From Odoribacter splanchnicus DSM 20712 (GTDB taxonomy: Bacteria; Bacteroidota; Bacteroidia; Bacteroidales; Marinifilaceae): DNA of 64,000 bases. Position 1 is the stretch's first letter. The number at the start of each line of letters is the position of its first letter. The DNA lies in contig NC_015160.1 of NCBI RefSeq assembly GCF_000190535.1, positions 2,108,001-2,172,000 on the forward strand, in the 5' to 3' direction. Of the stretch, positions 27,213 through 36,174 are shown piece by piece. The position numbers and the translations under genes are program-made. Under the pieces are notes generated by a model. That model ran no database searches. It saw nothing but the letters and a program-made list of their open reading frames with translations, and was not told the origin of the DNA.

Positions 27213-27896
27213 ATGAAAGTTCTTGTTATAGAAGACGATCCGTCATTACGCGAAATTATTTGCCGTAGCCTCGAGAAAGAAAGGTATGTTACGGAGGAAG
27301 CTCCTGATTTTCAAACAGCGTTGGAAAAAACGGCCGATTATACTTACGATTGTATTCTGCTCGACATCATGTTACCGGACGGAAACGGGCTGGATCTGCT
27401 GGAAGAATTAAAAAAGGAAAATAAGAAAGAAAATATCATCATCATTTCGGCCAAAGATTCACTGGAGGACAAGGTCACCGGCCTGGATCTGGGTGCCGAC
27501 GACTATTTACCCAAACCTTTCCATCTGGCCGAACTCATTGCCCGGGTCAAAAGTGTTATCCGTAGAAATCATCATGCCGGTGCCACTTATATCGAATACG
27601 GTAATATCCGGATCGACCCGGACCATTTCCAGGTATTTGTTGCAGGTACCCCCATCGAACTGAACCGAAAAGAATACGATATACTACTTTATTTTATCCA
27701 GCGTCCCGAAAGAGTAATCAATAAAATGACTCTGGCAGAATCGGTATGGGGAGATCACATCGATCAGGTGGATAATTTCGATTTTATTTATGCCCAGGTG
27801 AAAAACCTCCGCAAAAAACTGACCGAAGCGGGTGCAAACGCGGAGGTCAAAGCAGTCTATGGTTTTGGATATAAAATGTCACTTCAAGCCCTATGA
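27213..27896 (+). CDS. OmpR-family response regulator
   Basis: A 227-residue DNA-binding regulator. The receiver domain starts MKVLVIEDDPSLREII; the phospho-acceptor Asp is in CILLDIMLPDGNG, and the conserved Lys in DDYLPKPF. The C-terminal half is an OmpR/PhoB winged helix, though the end (VDNFDFIYAQVKNLRKKL) is a Bacteroidota variant of the recognition helix. The start at 27213 is preferred because the first domain strand begins there and the promoter box lies just upstream. It overlaps the histidine kinase gene by 4 bp (ATGA). Confidence 0.92.
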   Translation: MKVLVIEDDPSLREIICRSLEKERYVTEEAPDFQTALEKTADYTYDCILLDIMLPDGNGLDLLEELKKENKKENIIIISAKDSLEDKVTGLDLGADDYLPKPFHLAELIARVKSVIRRNHHAGATYIEYGNIRIDPDHFQVFVAGTPIELNRKEYDILLYFIQRPERVINKMTLAESVWGDHIDQVDNFDFIYAQVKNLRKKLTEAGANAEVKAVYGFGYKMSLQAL

Positions 27897-29179
27897 AATT
27901 AATCTACCGCATCCTGATTCATCTGTCCCTGGCCCTACCGATCATTTTAGCGGCTTGGGGCATACTATTTTATATGGCTATTATAGATGAAGTCAACGAT
28001 GAAGTAGACGATTCTCTGGAAGATTATTCAGAGGTACTGATCACCCGGGCCTTGGCAGGAGAACAATTACCTTCCCAATCTGACGGTAGTAATAATAGTT
28101 ATTATCTGATTACAGTAACTGCAGATTATGCCGAGAAACAGAAACGGATCCGGTATTCCGACGAAATGGTCCACATCGAAGCCAAGGGAGAAACCGAGCC
28201 GGCACGGGTCCTAAGAACCATTTTCAAAGACAAAGACCGACAATATTACGAACTCACGGTCAGTACTCCGACGATCGAAAAGCAAGACTTACAGGAAGCT
28301 ATTCTGAATTGGATGCTTCTCCTCTATTTTTCGCTTCTCCTGCTTATTCTTTTGGTGAATACCTGGGTTTACTACCGGAGTATGCGTCCCCTTTATGTGC
28401 TACTCAAATGGATGGACCAATATACGATCGGTAAAAGCCAGAGTCCTCCGGATTTGCAAACCAACATCACAGAGTTCCGGAAATTAAATGAAGCAGCCAT
28501 TCAAACTCACCGACGTAACCAGGCGATCTATGAACAACAAAAACAATTCATCGGTAATGCTTCGCATGAATTGCAGACTCCTCTGGCAATCTGCCAAAAC
28601 CGTCTGGAAATGATGGCAGAAAGCGAGTCACTTACAGAAGACCAACTGACCGAAATAGCCAAGATCCAACAGACCCTTACCTATATTATCCGACTGAATA
28701 AGTCTTTGCTTTTCCTCTCCAAAATAGAAAACGGCCAATTCCAGGAGAGTCAGGAAATTTGTCTGAACGATCTGATCAGCTCACAGCTCGAAGATTACCA
28801 GGATATCTACGACTATAAAAACATCCAAGTCGAAGTGCATCAATCAGCCACTTTAACGGTGAATATGAACGAAACACTGGCAACCGCCCTAATCACAAAC
28901 CTGCTCAAAAATGCTTTTATCCACAATAAATCACAAGGAAAAATCGACATCGAAATTCAGTCCGATCACCTTACCATTTGCAATACCGGTCACCCGGAAG
29001 CACTGGATGCCTCCCGTATATTCCATCGTTTCTATCAAGGCAAACATACCGGTGAAGGCTCCAGCGGCCTGGGCCTGTCTATTGCCGAATCGATCTGCAA
29101 ATTATATCAGCTTCACATCCGATATTATTATACAGGAAAGCATTGTTTCCAGATCGATTTTCTCAATAAGTCGAAATAA
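27893..29179 (+). CDS. Sensor histidine kinase
   Basis: A 428-residue membrane kinase. Two spans (LALPIILAAWGILFYMAI and LLLYFSLLLLILLVNTWVYY) frame a ~130-residue extracytoplasmic sensor rich in acidic residues near its start (DEVNDEVDDSLEDYSE). Kinase motifs are complete: H box FIGNASHELQTPL, N box ITNLLKNAFIHN, and G box GEGSSGLGLSIAESI. It phosphorylates the response regulator encoded just upstream (4-bp overlap). The PepSY-like genes downstream are probable targets or signal-sensing partners, by position. Confidence 0.92.
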   Translation: MKLIYRILIHLSLALPIILAAWGILFYMAIIDEVNDEVDDSLEDYSEVLITRALAGEQLPSQSDGSNNSYYLITVTADYAEKQKRIRYSDEMVHIEAKGETEPARVLRTIFKDKDRQYYELTVSTPTIEKQDLQEAILNWMLLLYFSLLLLILLVNTWVYYRSMRPLYVLLKWMDQYTIGKSQSPPDLQTNITEFRKLNEAAIQTHRRNQAIYEQQKQFIGNASHELQTPLAICQNRLEMMAESESLTEDQLTEIAKIQQTLTYIIRLNKSLLFLSKIENGQFQESQEICLNDLISSQLEDYQDIYDYKNIQVEVHQSATLTVNMNETLATALITNLLKNAFIHNKSQGKIDIEIQSDHLTICNTGHPEALDASRIFHRFYQGKHTGEGSSGLGLSIAESICKLYQLHIRYYYTGKHCFQIDFLNKSK

Positions 29180-29224
29180 AATTCATTTTTTTCCCGATTT
29201 CAAAATCTTTTCAGTTTTGGGTTC

Positions 29225-29232
29225 TACTTTTG
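29225..29232 (+). promoter_or_regulatory. -7 box (TACTTTTG) before the PepSY-like genes
   Basis: TACTTTTG matches TAnnTTTG, 27 bp before the ATG at 29260. It suggests the PepSY-like pair has its own promoter, which could be driven by the upstream two-component system. Confidence 0.5.
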
Positions 29233-29259
29233 AATTGTAAAACTTAAAATTTGAAAGCT

Positions 29260-29697
29260 ATGAAACAAATCATTTTATTATTTGCCTGCCTGTTCGCTTT
29301 GCAGGGCTTAGCGAAAGCCGACGACGATAGAGCAATTACAGTCGATCAACTACCTCAAAAAGCTCAGGAATTTATCCAAAAGTATTTCCCTAAGAATGAA
29401 ATTTCCCTGGCCAAAATGGAAAAAGACTTTTGGGAAAAGAAATATGAAGTTGTATTTGTCAACGGAGAAAAAGCTGAATTTCTGAAAGACGGCTCATGGG
29501 AAAAAGTCGACTGTAAATATTCTACAGTACCGACAGGAATCGTACCTCAAGCCATTAAAGACTACGTAAGCAAACACTACCCGGAAGCTAAAATTTTGAA
29601 AATTGAACGGGACAGTAAAACTTATGAAGTAAAATTGAACAATCAGCTTGAACTCGAATTCAACAAAGCATTTCAACTCATCGATATCGATAATTAA
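29260..29697 (+). CDS. PepSY-like (DUF2874) periplasmic protein
   Basis: A 145-residue secreted protein. The start at 29260 gives a clean signal peptide, MKQIILLFACLFALQGLAKA. The mature part holds two copies of the PepSY-like/DUF2874 unit: LPQKAQEFIQKYFPKNEI with EKKYEVVFVNGEKAEF, then VPQAIKDYVSKHYPEAKI with KTYEVKLNNQLELEF. Related domains resemble beta-lactamase inhibitor protein folds and are found next to two-component systems in Bacteroidota. Its ligand is unknown. It is 16 bp from a larger relative. Confidence 0.85.
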   Translation: MKQIILLFACLFALQGLAKADDDRAITVDQLPQKAQEFIQKYFPKNEISLAKMEKDFWEKKYEVVFVNGEKAEFLKDGSWEKVDCKYSTVPTGIVPQAIKDYVSKHYPEAKILKIERDSKTYEVKLNNQLELEFNKAFQLIDIDN

Positions 29698-29713
29698 TTA
29701 AAAATAAATAACT

Positions 29714-30547
29714 ATGAACTTATACGCATTATTTTTCGGATTAGCCCTATTCGGCTTTTGCAGTTGCGACAACGACGATTCGGTAACCCCTGATCCTCAA
29801 GCCCGCCAAGCTTTTGAAAGTAAATATCCCAACGCCACACAAGTGGAATGGGAAAAGAAAAACAATTACCTGATAGCAGAATTCATCGACAATCAACTCG
29901 ACGGGAAAGCCTGGTTCGATGCTACAGGCCAATGGTATATGACCGAAACCGAGTTGACCCACACCAGCCAACTGCCTGAGGACGTACAAAAAGCTTTGGC
30001 AAACAGTGAATATGCACAATGGTATATCGACGATATCGATCGTTTGGAGCGTAACGAAACCGAAACGATTTATGTCATCGAAGTGAAAAAAGACAAACAA
30101 GAATACGATCTCTATTATTCAGCCGACGGAATTTTGGTCAAAGTTCAGGCCGACCTAACCGATGACGATTACGAAAACTATCTTCCCGACGCCTCGGAAT
30201 TACCGGCTTCGCTCCAGCAATTCATCAATGACAAATATCCGACTTGCCGTATCATCGAAACTGAAACCGAACATAACCGTACAGAGGTAGATATCATACA
30301 CGAAAACCGCAGCAAAGAAGTGATATTCGATGCCTCCGGCAATTGGCTGAATACCCATTACGATGTCCGCCAAAACGAAGTTGAAACCGCCGTAATGAAT
30401 GCCTTGAAAACTTCGGCTTATGCCGATTATATCATCGACGATATTGAACGTTACGAAACGCCGGATCAAACCTATTACCTGTTCGAACTCGAAAAAGGAG
30501 CCAAAGAAATCGAAATAAAAATAGATCTGTCAGGGAAACTGCTTTAA
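29714..30547 (+). CDS. Multi-repeat PepSY-like (DUF2874) lipoprotein
   Basis: A 277-residue acidic lipoprotein. Its signal ends GFCSC. It carries about four PepSY-like/DUF2874 half-units: ARQAFESKYPNATQVEWEKK, LPEDVQKALANSEYAQWYIDD, LPASLQQFINDKYPTCRIIE, and VETAVMNALKTSAYADYIIDD. The 2nd and 4th units end in near-identical YIDDIDRLE / IIDDIERYE turns, so the protein looks like a tandem duplication of a two-unit block. It is co-oriented and close behind the smaller PepSY-like gene, probably in the same transcript. Confidence 0.82.
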   Translation: MNLYALFFGLALFGFCSCDNDDSVTPDPQARQAFESKYPNATQVEWEKKNNYLIAEFIDNQLDGKAWFDATGQWYMTETELTHTSQLPEDVQKALANSEYAQWYIDDIDRLERNETETIYVIEVKKDKQEYDLYYSADGILVKVQADLTDDDYENYLPDASELPASLQQFINDKYPTCRIIETETEHNRTEVDIIHENRSKEVIFDASGNWLNTHYDVRQNEVETAVMNALKTSAYADYIIDDIERYETPDQTYYLFELEKGAKEIEIKIDLSGKLL

Positions 30548-30569
30548 ACAGTGACAACGGGCAAAACGG

Positions 30570-30602
30570 ACAAGGGTTTGAGATAGTTTCTGAAACCCTT
30601 GT
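30570..30602. terminator. Hairpin after the PepSY-like operon
   Basis: ACAAGGGTTT and AAACCCTTGT form a perfect 10-bp stem with a 13-nt loop, 22 bp after the stop codon at 30547. A T-rich tail is weak, so termination is probable rather than certain. Confidence 0.55.
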
Positions 30603-30684
30603 AATCGTTTAAACCTATACCGCCGCAGCATAACAGATAAACTCCGGGGACGTATCGATGTGAAATCGGAATTCACCCACACTT

Positions 30685-31467
30685 TTAAAGTCCGCCGATA
30701 TGAAAATGTTTCAAGGCATGTACAATACCTTCGTCGTCGACACCGGATGTAACGAAATCGGCGTGCCGCTGCACTTCTTCGGAAGCATTTCCCATAGCCA
30801 CCCCTATTCCGGCATATTCCAACATAGGAATGTCATTTCCTCCATCCCCGAAAGCCATCGTCTCTTCGCGGGAAATTCCGAAATAAGCCAATATTTTTTC
30901 CATTCCGATACTCTTGTTTCCCCCAACCGGCACGACATCGGTAAACAACGGATTCCAGCGGGTAGCCTCACATTCCGGTAAGGCCTGCATAATCCGGTCT
31001 TCCTGTTGCTCTGAGAAAAACGCAATCAACTGAAAAACCCCTTCCCGGGTAGCCTCATGAATATCTTTCACTACCGGTTCCGGAAAATCCAGCATCCGGA
31101 ATACCTCCCGGGTATGCTGATTATTATAGTTGATAAACATATCCTTCTCCCGGACAAAAATACAGGGGAAGGTCTCCTTCTCTTCCTGATACTTTATCAG
31201 ATGTTCCAAGGCGATCTCCGGAATCATCCTCCGGTAAATGACCCGATCCCGTCCGATATAACAACAACTGCCATTCAGGGTCACATACCCGTCGAACTCC
31301 AGATCACCCAGATTATTAATTACTTGTAAATGCCGCCCGGTAGCTATAAATACTTTTATTCCCTGAGTCCTTAACTGCCGGATAGCTTGCCGGGTAGCTT
31401 CGGAAACCCGGTGAGTGTGAAAACTCACCAATGTTCCGTCTATATCAAAAAAAACTGCTTTTATCAT
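30685..31467 (-). CDS. Cof-type HAD-IIB sugar phosphatase
   Basis: A 260-residue HAD-superfamily hydrolase. Motif I is VFFDIDGTLVSFH with the nucleophilic Asp, motif II is VFIATGRH, motif III Lys lies in GGNKSIGMEKIL, and motif IV is MAFGDGGNDIPML. A type IIB cap lies between motifs II and III. Such enzymes dephosphorylate sugar phosphates or flavin/pyridoxal phosphates. The true substrate is unknown. It is co-directional with pyruvate kinase 25 bp upstream of it in transcription order, so the pair may be co-transcribed. Confidence 0.9.
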   Translation of the reverse strand: MIKAVFFDIDGTLVSFHTHRVSEATRQAIRQLRTQGIKVFIATGRHLQVINNLGDLEFDGYVTLNGSCCYIGRDRVIYRRMIPEIALEHLIKYQEEKETFPCIFVREKDMFINYNNQHTREVFRMLDFPEPVVKDIHEATREGVFQLIAFFSEQQEDRIMQALPECEATRWNPLFTDVVPVGGNKSIGMEKILAYFGISREETMAFGDGGNDIPMLEYAGIGVAMGNASEEVQRHADFVTSGVDDEGIVHALKHFHIGGL

Positions 31468-31492
31468 CCTACACTCCTCTGCCTGTTCCCTG

Positions 31493-32890
31493 TTATTTTA
31501 TATCACTGATTTTACAAACTTCAAGGAAAGATGCCCCGCGGACATGTCCGAAACTTCCTCCGATCACCAGGATCTGATCTTCAGGCTGGTAACCGTTCTG
31601 CAATAATACCTGTGGAATGTCCCGCATAAACTCATCCCTTGAATGGGGTTTTACGGAAAAATAAGGTCTCACCCCGAAAGAAAGAGCTAATTCGCGCATC
31701 ACATGTTCGTCGTAACAACGGGCATATACAGGCAAACCGCCCCGAAAAGCCGACAGATAACGGGCTGTACGTCCGGAATTCGTATCTACCACAATCGCCT
31801 TGATGGGCAACATGGTAGTCATCCGGACAGCCACTCTGGCCAAAGCTGCTGTAATCTCATTATTAATACGAACTAAATTCCGGTTGGCATCGGGCGGTAA
31901 AATCGACTCATTGGCCTCAGCAACACGGCTCATCACTTTAACGGCTTCCAAAGGATAATCTCCATAAGCCGTCTCCCCACTCAGCATAATGGCATCCGTT
32001 CCACTGAAAACAGCATTGGCAATATCGCTCACCTCGGCCCGGGTCGGACGCGGATGGTCGATCATCGTGTGCAACATCTGGGTTGCGATGATCACCGGCT
32101 TTTTACTCTCGATACATTTATTGACGATATAGCGCTGAATCAGGGGTATCTTTTCAGCATCGATCTCGATAGCTAAATCCCCTCTGGCCACCATCACGCC
32201 ATATACATGATCGAGAATCTCATCGATATGATTCACCCCTTCCTGATTTTCTATTTTTGCAATAATTTTGATGTTGCTATGCTGTTCATCCAAAATTTGC
32301 TGGATTTCCATCACATCCTGCTTATTTCTGACAAAAGAATGGGCGATGAAATCCAATTTATTATCCATAGCGAACTGAATAAATTTCCGGTCTTTATCAC
32401 TTAACGACTCGAGATGCATGTTCACTCCCGGCACATTGATACTCTTCTTATCTTTTATCTCTCCCGGATTCGAAGCTTCCAATTCGAGACAGTTTTCTTT
32501 TTTATCCCGTACGATCAGCTCGACATCCCCGTCATCTACCAGAATTTTATCGCCGATCTGAACATCACGGACAAAATGTTCATAAGACACATGGATCAAC
32601 TTTTCAGCCACCAAAGTCCGGTCACCCGTCATAAAAATAATTTCCCCCTTCCCGACACGGACAGGCACGACAATATCACAAGTTCTGACTTCGGGGCCTT
32701 TGGTATCGATCAACAAGGCGATCTGATCTGAGACAGCACGTACATTCCGTACCACTTTCATCGCTTCGTCGAGCGTCTGGTGAGCAGTATTCAACCGAAC
32801 CACATTCATCCCGGCTTCATACAACTCTCTTAAAAAGCCTATTTCGCATCTTTTATCCGAAATGGTTGCGACAATCTTTGTTCTTTTCAT
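31493..32890 (-). CDS. pyk: Pyruvate kinase
   Basis: A 465-residue glycolytic kinase that makes pyruvate and ATP from phosphoenolpyruvate. Signature elements: KIVATISDKRCEIGFLREL, LLIDTKGPEVRT, the active-site IIAKIENQEG containing the catalytic Lys, VYGVMVARGDLAIEI, and IMLSGETAYGDYP. The C-terminal allosteric domain (~345-465) is present and ends VIGGSFGHVRGASFLEV. The serine-threonine of the first motif reads TIS rather than the usual TLGP, a Bacteroidota variant. It stands between aroQ and the HAD gene on the same strand. Confidence 0.95.
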   Translation of the reverse strand: MKRTKIVATISDKRCEIGFLRELYEAGMNVVRLNTAHQTLDEAMKVVRNVRAVSDQIALLIDTKGPEVRTCDIVVPVRVGKGEIIFMTGDRTLVAEKLIHVSYEHFVRDVQIGDKILVDDGDVELIVRDKKENCLELEASNPGEIKDKKSINVPGVNMHLESLSDKDRKFIQFAMDNKLDFIAHSFVRNKQDVMEIQQILDEQHSNIKIIAKIENQEGVNHIDEILDHVYGVMVARGDLAIEIDAEKIPLIQRYIVNKCIESKKPVIIATQMLHTMIDHPRPTRAEVSDIANAVFSGTDAIMLSGETAYGDYPLEAVKVMSRVAEANESILPPDANRNLVRINNEITAALARVAVRMTTMLPIKAIVVDTNSGRTARYLSAFRGGLPVYARCYDEHVMRELALSFGVRPYFSVKPHSRDEFMRDIPQVLLQNGYQPEDQILVIGGSFGHVRGASFLEVCKISDIK

Positions 32891-32950
32891 TTAGTAATTT
32901 ATTTATCCCGTTATATTTTTATATACGCAATCCGTCCTTTTCCGTATACA

Positions 32951-33373
32951 TTATTTTTCATTAATCAAAGCCAATAAGGCTAATTCATAAGATTTCAGTC
33001 CGAACCCCATGATCACGCCCCGGCAAACAGCTGTCAGATAAGAAACATGCCGGAAAGCCTCCCGCCGGGCTGTATTGGAAATATGTACCTCGACCACCGG
33101 AGCTTTAACCGCAGCAATCGCATCGGCTAAAGCGATCGAAGTATGGGTATAGGCACCTGCATTCAAAATAATCCCGTCGTAACTGAAACCTACCTCGTGG
33201 ATCTTATCGATCAGTTCCCCCTCTACATTGGATTGAAAACAGGAAATATCCACCAACGGATATTTATTTTTTAACTGACGAAAATAATCTGTAAATGTTT
33301 CTTTTCCATACACCTCCGGTTCCCGCACTCCCAGTAAATTCAAATTGGGGCCATTAAGTAATAATATCTGCAT
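32951..33373 (-). CDS. aroQ: Type II 3-dehydroquinate dehydratase
   Basis: A 140-residue dodecameric-type dehydratase of the shikimate pathway. The N-terminus LLLNGPNLNLLGVREPEVYG is the family hallmark, with the catalytic Tyr in the following loop; SNVEGELIDKIHE and ILNAGAYTHTSIALADAI complete the site, and VVEVHISNTARREAFRH carries the active His. It is transcribed away from xerD; the 306-bp region between them holds both promoters. Confidence 0.95.
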   Translation of the reverse strand: MQILLLNGPNLNLLGVREPEVYGKETFTDYFRQLKNKYPLVDISCFQSNVEGELIDKIHEVGFSYDGIILNAGAYTHTSIALADAIAAVKAPVVEVHISNTARREAFRHVSYLTAVCRGVIMGFGLKSYELALLALINEK

Positions 33374-33679
33374 TTTCTCCGTATTTGTGATCTAAACTTA
33401 TTCTACAAAATTACTCATTTTTCTAACTTTTACGTCGGTATTTCAAAATTTCTAATATCAAATTCCTACTTTTTTACTATATTTGTTCAAAATCTCAAAT
33501 CCATAATAATCAACTTTTTACACAAATGTATTTGTTAATTATTTTACTTTACATAGTTAAATTCAGAAAAATATAAATCGAATAAAAAAAAAAGATATAC
33601 CTTTAGGCATTAATTAAAAATATACTGTGTGATAAGGTGGACTTTTGTTTAATTATTAATACATATAAATTTGACAACA
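33374..33679. other. 306-bp AT-rich divergent region between aroQ and xerD
   Basis: Very AT-rich. A -7-like TATATTTG lies at 33478-33485 on the plus strand, 195 bp before xerD. No other structure or small gene seen. Confidence 0.45.
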
Positions 33680-34603
33680 ATGACTTGGGAAGATGCTATT
33701 GAAAGTTACAAAACTTATCTGATTTTAGAAAAATCACTTTCATCGAATTCAGTAGAAGCTTACTTAAACGACATTAAGAAGCTGGCAAAGTATTGCGCTG
33801 ACAAACATCACGTTACAACGCCTGATGCGATATCCTACGACCATCTGAAAGATTATTTGATGTTTATAAACGAAGTTGGAGTTACCAATCGTACACAAGC
33901 GAGATGTATTTCCAGTATTCGTTCATTTTATAAATTTTTAGTATTCGACGGACAGTTGGAAAACAATCCGACCAAATTACTCGAAGCTCCGAAAATCGGA
34001 CGGAAATTACCGAACATCCTGACAACCGAAGAAATCGACGCCATGTTGAATTCTGTAGAGATGTACAAACCGGAAGCCCAGCGTAATAAAGCCATTATCG
34101 AAATGCTTTATTCCTGCGGATTACGCGTTTCAGAGCTGATCAGTATAAAATTATCCAACATCAATTTCCGTCAGGGAATTGTGAAAATCGAAGGGAAAGG
34201 GAACAAAGAACGGATGATTCCACTGAGCAAAAATGCAAAACAGGAAATCAAACAATATATGAAAGTATACCGCGATTACCTGGAAATTGAAAAAGGATAC
34301 GAAGATGTTTTATTCCTGAACAAACGGGGAACTGCTCTTTCGAGAGTAATGGTGTTCAATATTATCAAACACCTGGCTACCCGTGCCGGAATCAAGAAAA
34401 ATGTGTCTCCTCATACTTTCCGTCATTCTTTTGCTTCTCATTTGGTGAGTGGAGGAGCAGACCTGAGAGCGGTACAAGATATGTTGGGACATGAATCCAT
34501 CCTGACAACAGAAATTTATACCCATCTCGACGATCATTATCTGAAAGATACAATTAATAAATTTCACCCGCGTTCCAAAGGGAATGAGGAAGAAACGAAA
34601 TAA
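33680..34603 (+). CDS. xerD: Site-specific tyrosine recombinase XerD
   Basis: A 307-residue recombinase. The start is the ATG at 33680 (MTWEDAIESYKTYL); a TTG 9 bp upstream is less likely. The N-terminal SAM-like DNA-binding domain covers ~1-100. The catalytic residues R149, K173, H245, R248, H271 and Y280 are all present (CGLRVSELI, GKGNKE, HTFRHSF, LGHESI, TEIYTHL). It resolves chromosome dimers at dif with XerC. The genomic partner is not in the window. A strong terminator follows immediately, so it is monocistronic. Confidence 0.93.
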   Translation: MTWEDAIESYKTYLILEKSLSSNSVEAYLNDIKKLAKYCADKHHVTTPDAISYDHLKDYLMFINEVGVTNRTQARCISSIRSFYKFLVFDGQLENNPTKLLEAPKIGRKLPNILTTEEIDAMLNSVEMYKPEAQRNKAIIEMLYSCGLRVSELISIKLSNINFRQGIVKIEGKGNKERMIPLSKNAKQEIKQYMKVYRDYLEIEKGYEDVLFLNKRGTALSRVMVFNIIKHLATRAGIKKNVSPHTFRHSFASHLVSGGADLRAVQDMLGHESILTTEIYTHLDDHYLKDTINKFHPRSKGNEEETK

Positions 34604-34608
34604 TAAAT

Positions 34609-34640
34609 AAAAAAAGAGCGTGAACAACGCTCTTTTTTTT
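34609..34640 (+). terminator. Intrinsic terminator of xerD
   Basis: AAAAAAGAGCG and CGCTCTTTTTTT pair around TGAACAA, ending in a long T-run just 6 bp past the xerD stop. A -7-like TATCTTCG (34640-34647, one mismatch) overlaps its end and may start the next gene. Confidence 0.92.
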
Positions 34641-34664
34641 ATCTTCGCGGCAAAATAAAATACG

Positions 34665-35159
34665 ATGGAAAATAACGAGGAAATACTAAAGAAAATCAGC
34701 AGCGGAGATCCCGAAGCAATCGCAGAAGCTGTCGATACCGTAAAGGAAAACGGCGACCTGGTTATTGCCGGTAAATTACTGGACATCCTGTCCCAGCCTC
34801 TCGCACCGTCGACAATCACTATCATCGCCAATTTGCTGGCCGATATTAAAGATAATCAGTTCAAAGACCTGTTAATCCAAAAACTGGAACAGACTTCCGA
34901 AGGAACGCTCAAGAAGGAATTACTTCGGATTGTCTGGGAATCTTCATTGGACTACTCCTCCTATTTAGATCATTTTTTACAAATCTTGCAGGAGGACGAT
35001 TTTACTGTAGCTTTCGAAGCTTCCACAGTGATTGAAAACCTGGTCCCTCACCTGATGCCAGAACAACGGACAAAATTAACCGACATACTGCAAATATTTC
35101 CCGAAGACAAAAAGTTTTTAGCTGAAAATATACTGGAAGAACTCAGTTATCAGGAGTGA
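34665..35159 (+). CDS. HEAT-like repeat protein of unknown function
   Basis: A 164-residue all-helical protein. Paired helices with regular hydrophobic spacing are visible (EEILKKISSGDPEAIAEAV, then ITIIANLLADIKDNQFKDLL, then EASTVIENLVPHLMPE), which resembles HEAT/ARM repeats. No enzyme motif is seen. It probably acts as a protein-binding scaffold. The last 17 bp overlap the end of miaA on the opposite strand, so the two transcripts converge into each other. Confidence 0.65.
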   Translation: MENNEEILKKISSGDPEAIAEAVDTVKENGDLVIAGKLLDILSQPLAPSTITIIANLLADIKDNQFKDLLIQKLEQTSEGTLKKELLRIVWESSLDYSSYLDHFLQILQEDDFTVAFEASTVIENLVPHLMPEQRTKLTDILQIFPEDKKFLAENILEELSYQE

Positions 35160-36063
35160 GCCACCACCTTTTTACGACCTCTACTTTTTCTTCCATAGGC
35201 ATCCCGAATTCCAACCAATGGATATCGAATCCATCGCGTTCCATTTTCCGGAACCAGGTCATTTGCCGTTTAGCAAACTGATGAATGGCCACGTTCAATT
35301 GTTGCACCATTTCCTCATAGCCCAACTGTCCGGTCAGGTACAGCGTCAGGTATTTATATTCCAAACCGTAATAAATCAAATCTTCGGGCTTCACACCACT
35401 TTGCAAAATCCGTTCCACCTCCTCCACCATGCCCTGCTGCAAACGGGCATGTAATCGCTGCGTGATACGCTCACGCCTCACCTCCCGGCTCACACCTACC
35501 CCGACAACCAAAGGATGGATCTGAGGAAAGTCTTTCTCCTCATAAGGATGTGTCTTATAATATTCTTCAATTTCTATCGCCCGGATGGCCCGTTTAGGTG
35601 TATCTATCTCTGTCGTATTATGTAATTTCTTATATGTCGCCAAACGAGCGGCCAATTCCGGCAAAGACAGTCCGGCCAATGAAGCCCGCAAATCCTCGTC
35701 GACCGGTACAGCCAGTAACTTATACCCTTTCAACACAGCCTCCACATACAAGCCACTTCCACCGCATAACACAGGCAAAACACCCCGCTGCCTGCAATCT
35801 TCCCAAACCTTCACAAAGTCCGACTGATATTCAAAGACATTATATTTATACCCAGCCTCCACAATATCGATCAAATGGTAAGGAATTTTTTTCCCCTCCC
35901 ATACATACTCATCCAGATCCTTACCGGTCCCGATATCCATCCCCCGATATACTTGCCGGGAATCGGCACTGATGATCTCTCCGCCGAATGCAGCAGCCAA
36001 ACGAACAGCCAAATTCGTCTTTCCACTCGCAGTCGGTCCGACGATACACAACAAATCAAACAT
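35143..36063 (-). CDS. miaA: tRNA dimethylallyltransferase
   Basis: A 306-residue enzyme that adds the dimethylallyl group to A37 of tRNAs reading UNN codons. The P-loop is IVGPTASGKTNLAVRLA, followed by the catalytic-site EIISADSRQVYRGMDIGTGK. The swinging-arm region holds PKRAIRAIEI and the tRNA-binding C-terminal segment KRQMTWFRK is the classic MiaA ending. Its -7 box lies at 36091-36098. It converges on the HEAT-like gene with a 17-bp overlap. Confidence 0.95.
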   Translation of the reverse strand: MFDLLCIVGPTASGKTNLAVRLAAAFGGEIISADSRQVYRGMDIGTGKDLDEYVWEGKKIPYHLIDIVEAGYKYNVFEYQSDFVKVWEDCRQRGVLPVLCGGSGLYVEAVLKGYKLLAVPVDEDLRASLAGLSLPELAARLATYKKLHNTTEIDTPKRAIRAIEIEEYYKTHPYEEKDFPQIHPLVVGVGVSREVRRERITQRLHARLQQGMVEEVERILQSGVKPEDLIYYGLEYKYLTLYLTGQLGYEEMVQQLNVAIHQFAKRQMTWFRKMERDGFDIHWLEFGMPMEEKVEVVKRWWLTPDN

Positions 36064-36090
36064 TTTATCTTCGATTACGTATTACCCAGG

Positions 36091-36098
36091 CAAAGGTA
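36091..36098 (-). promoter_or_regulatory. -7 box (TACCTTTG) of miaA
   Basis: Read on the minus strand the sequence is TACCTTTG, a match to TAnnTTTG, 27 bp before the miaA start. Confidence 0.55.
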
Positions 36099-36160
36099 GT
36101 GAAAATATAAATGATAAATTAATTACAAGCCAAAAGGAGTTAAATACGGAGTAAAAAAAC

Positions 36161-36168
36161 TATATTTG
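36161..36168 (+). promoter_or_regulatory. -7 box (TATATTTG) seven bases before the next start codon
   Basis: TATATTTG at 36161-36168 would place transcription initiation at or within a few bases of the ATG at 36175. If this promoter is used, the message would be leaderless or nearly so; alternatively translation begins further downstream. Confidence 0.45.
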
Positions 36169-36174
36169 TAAAAG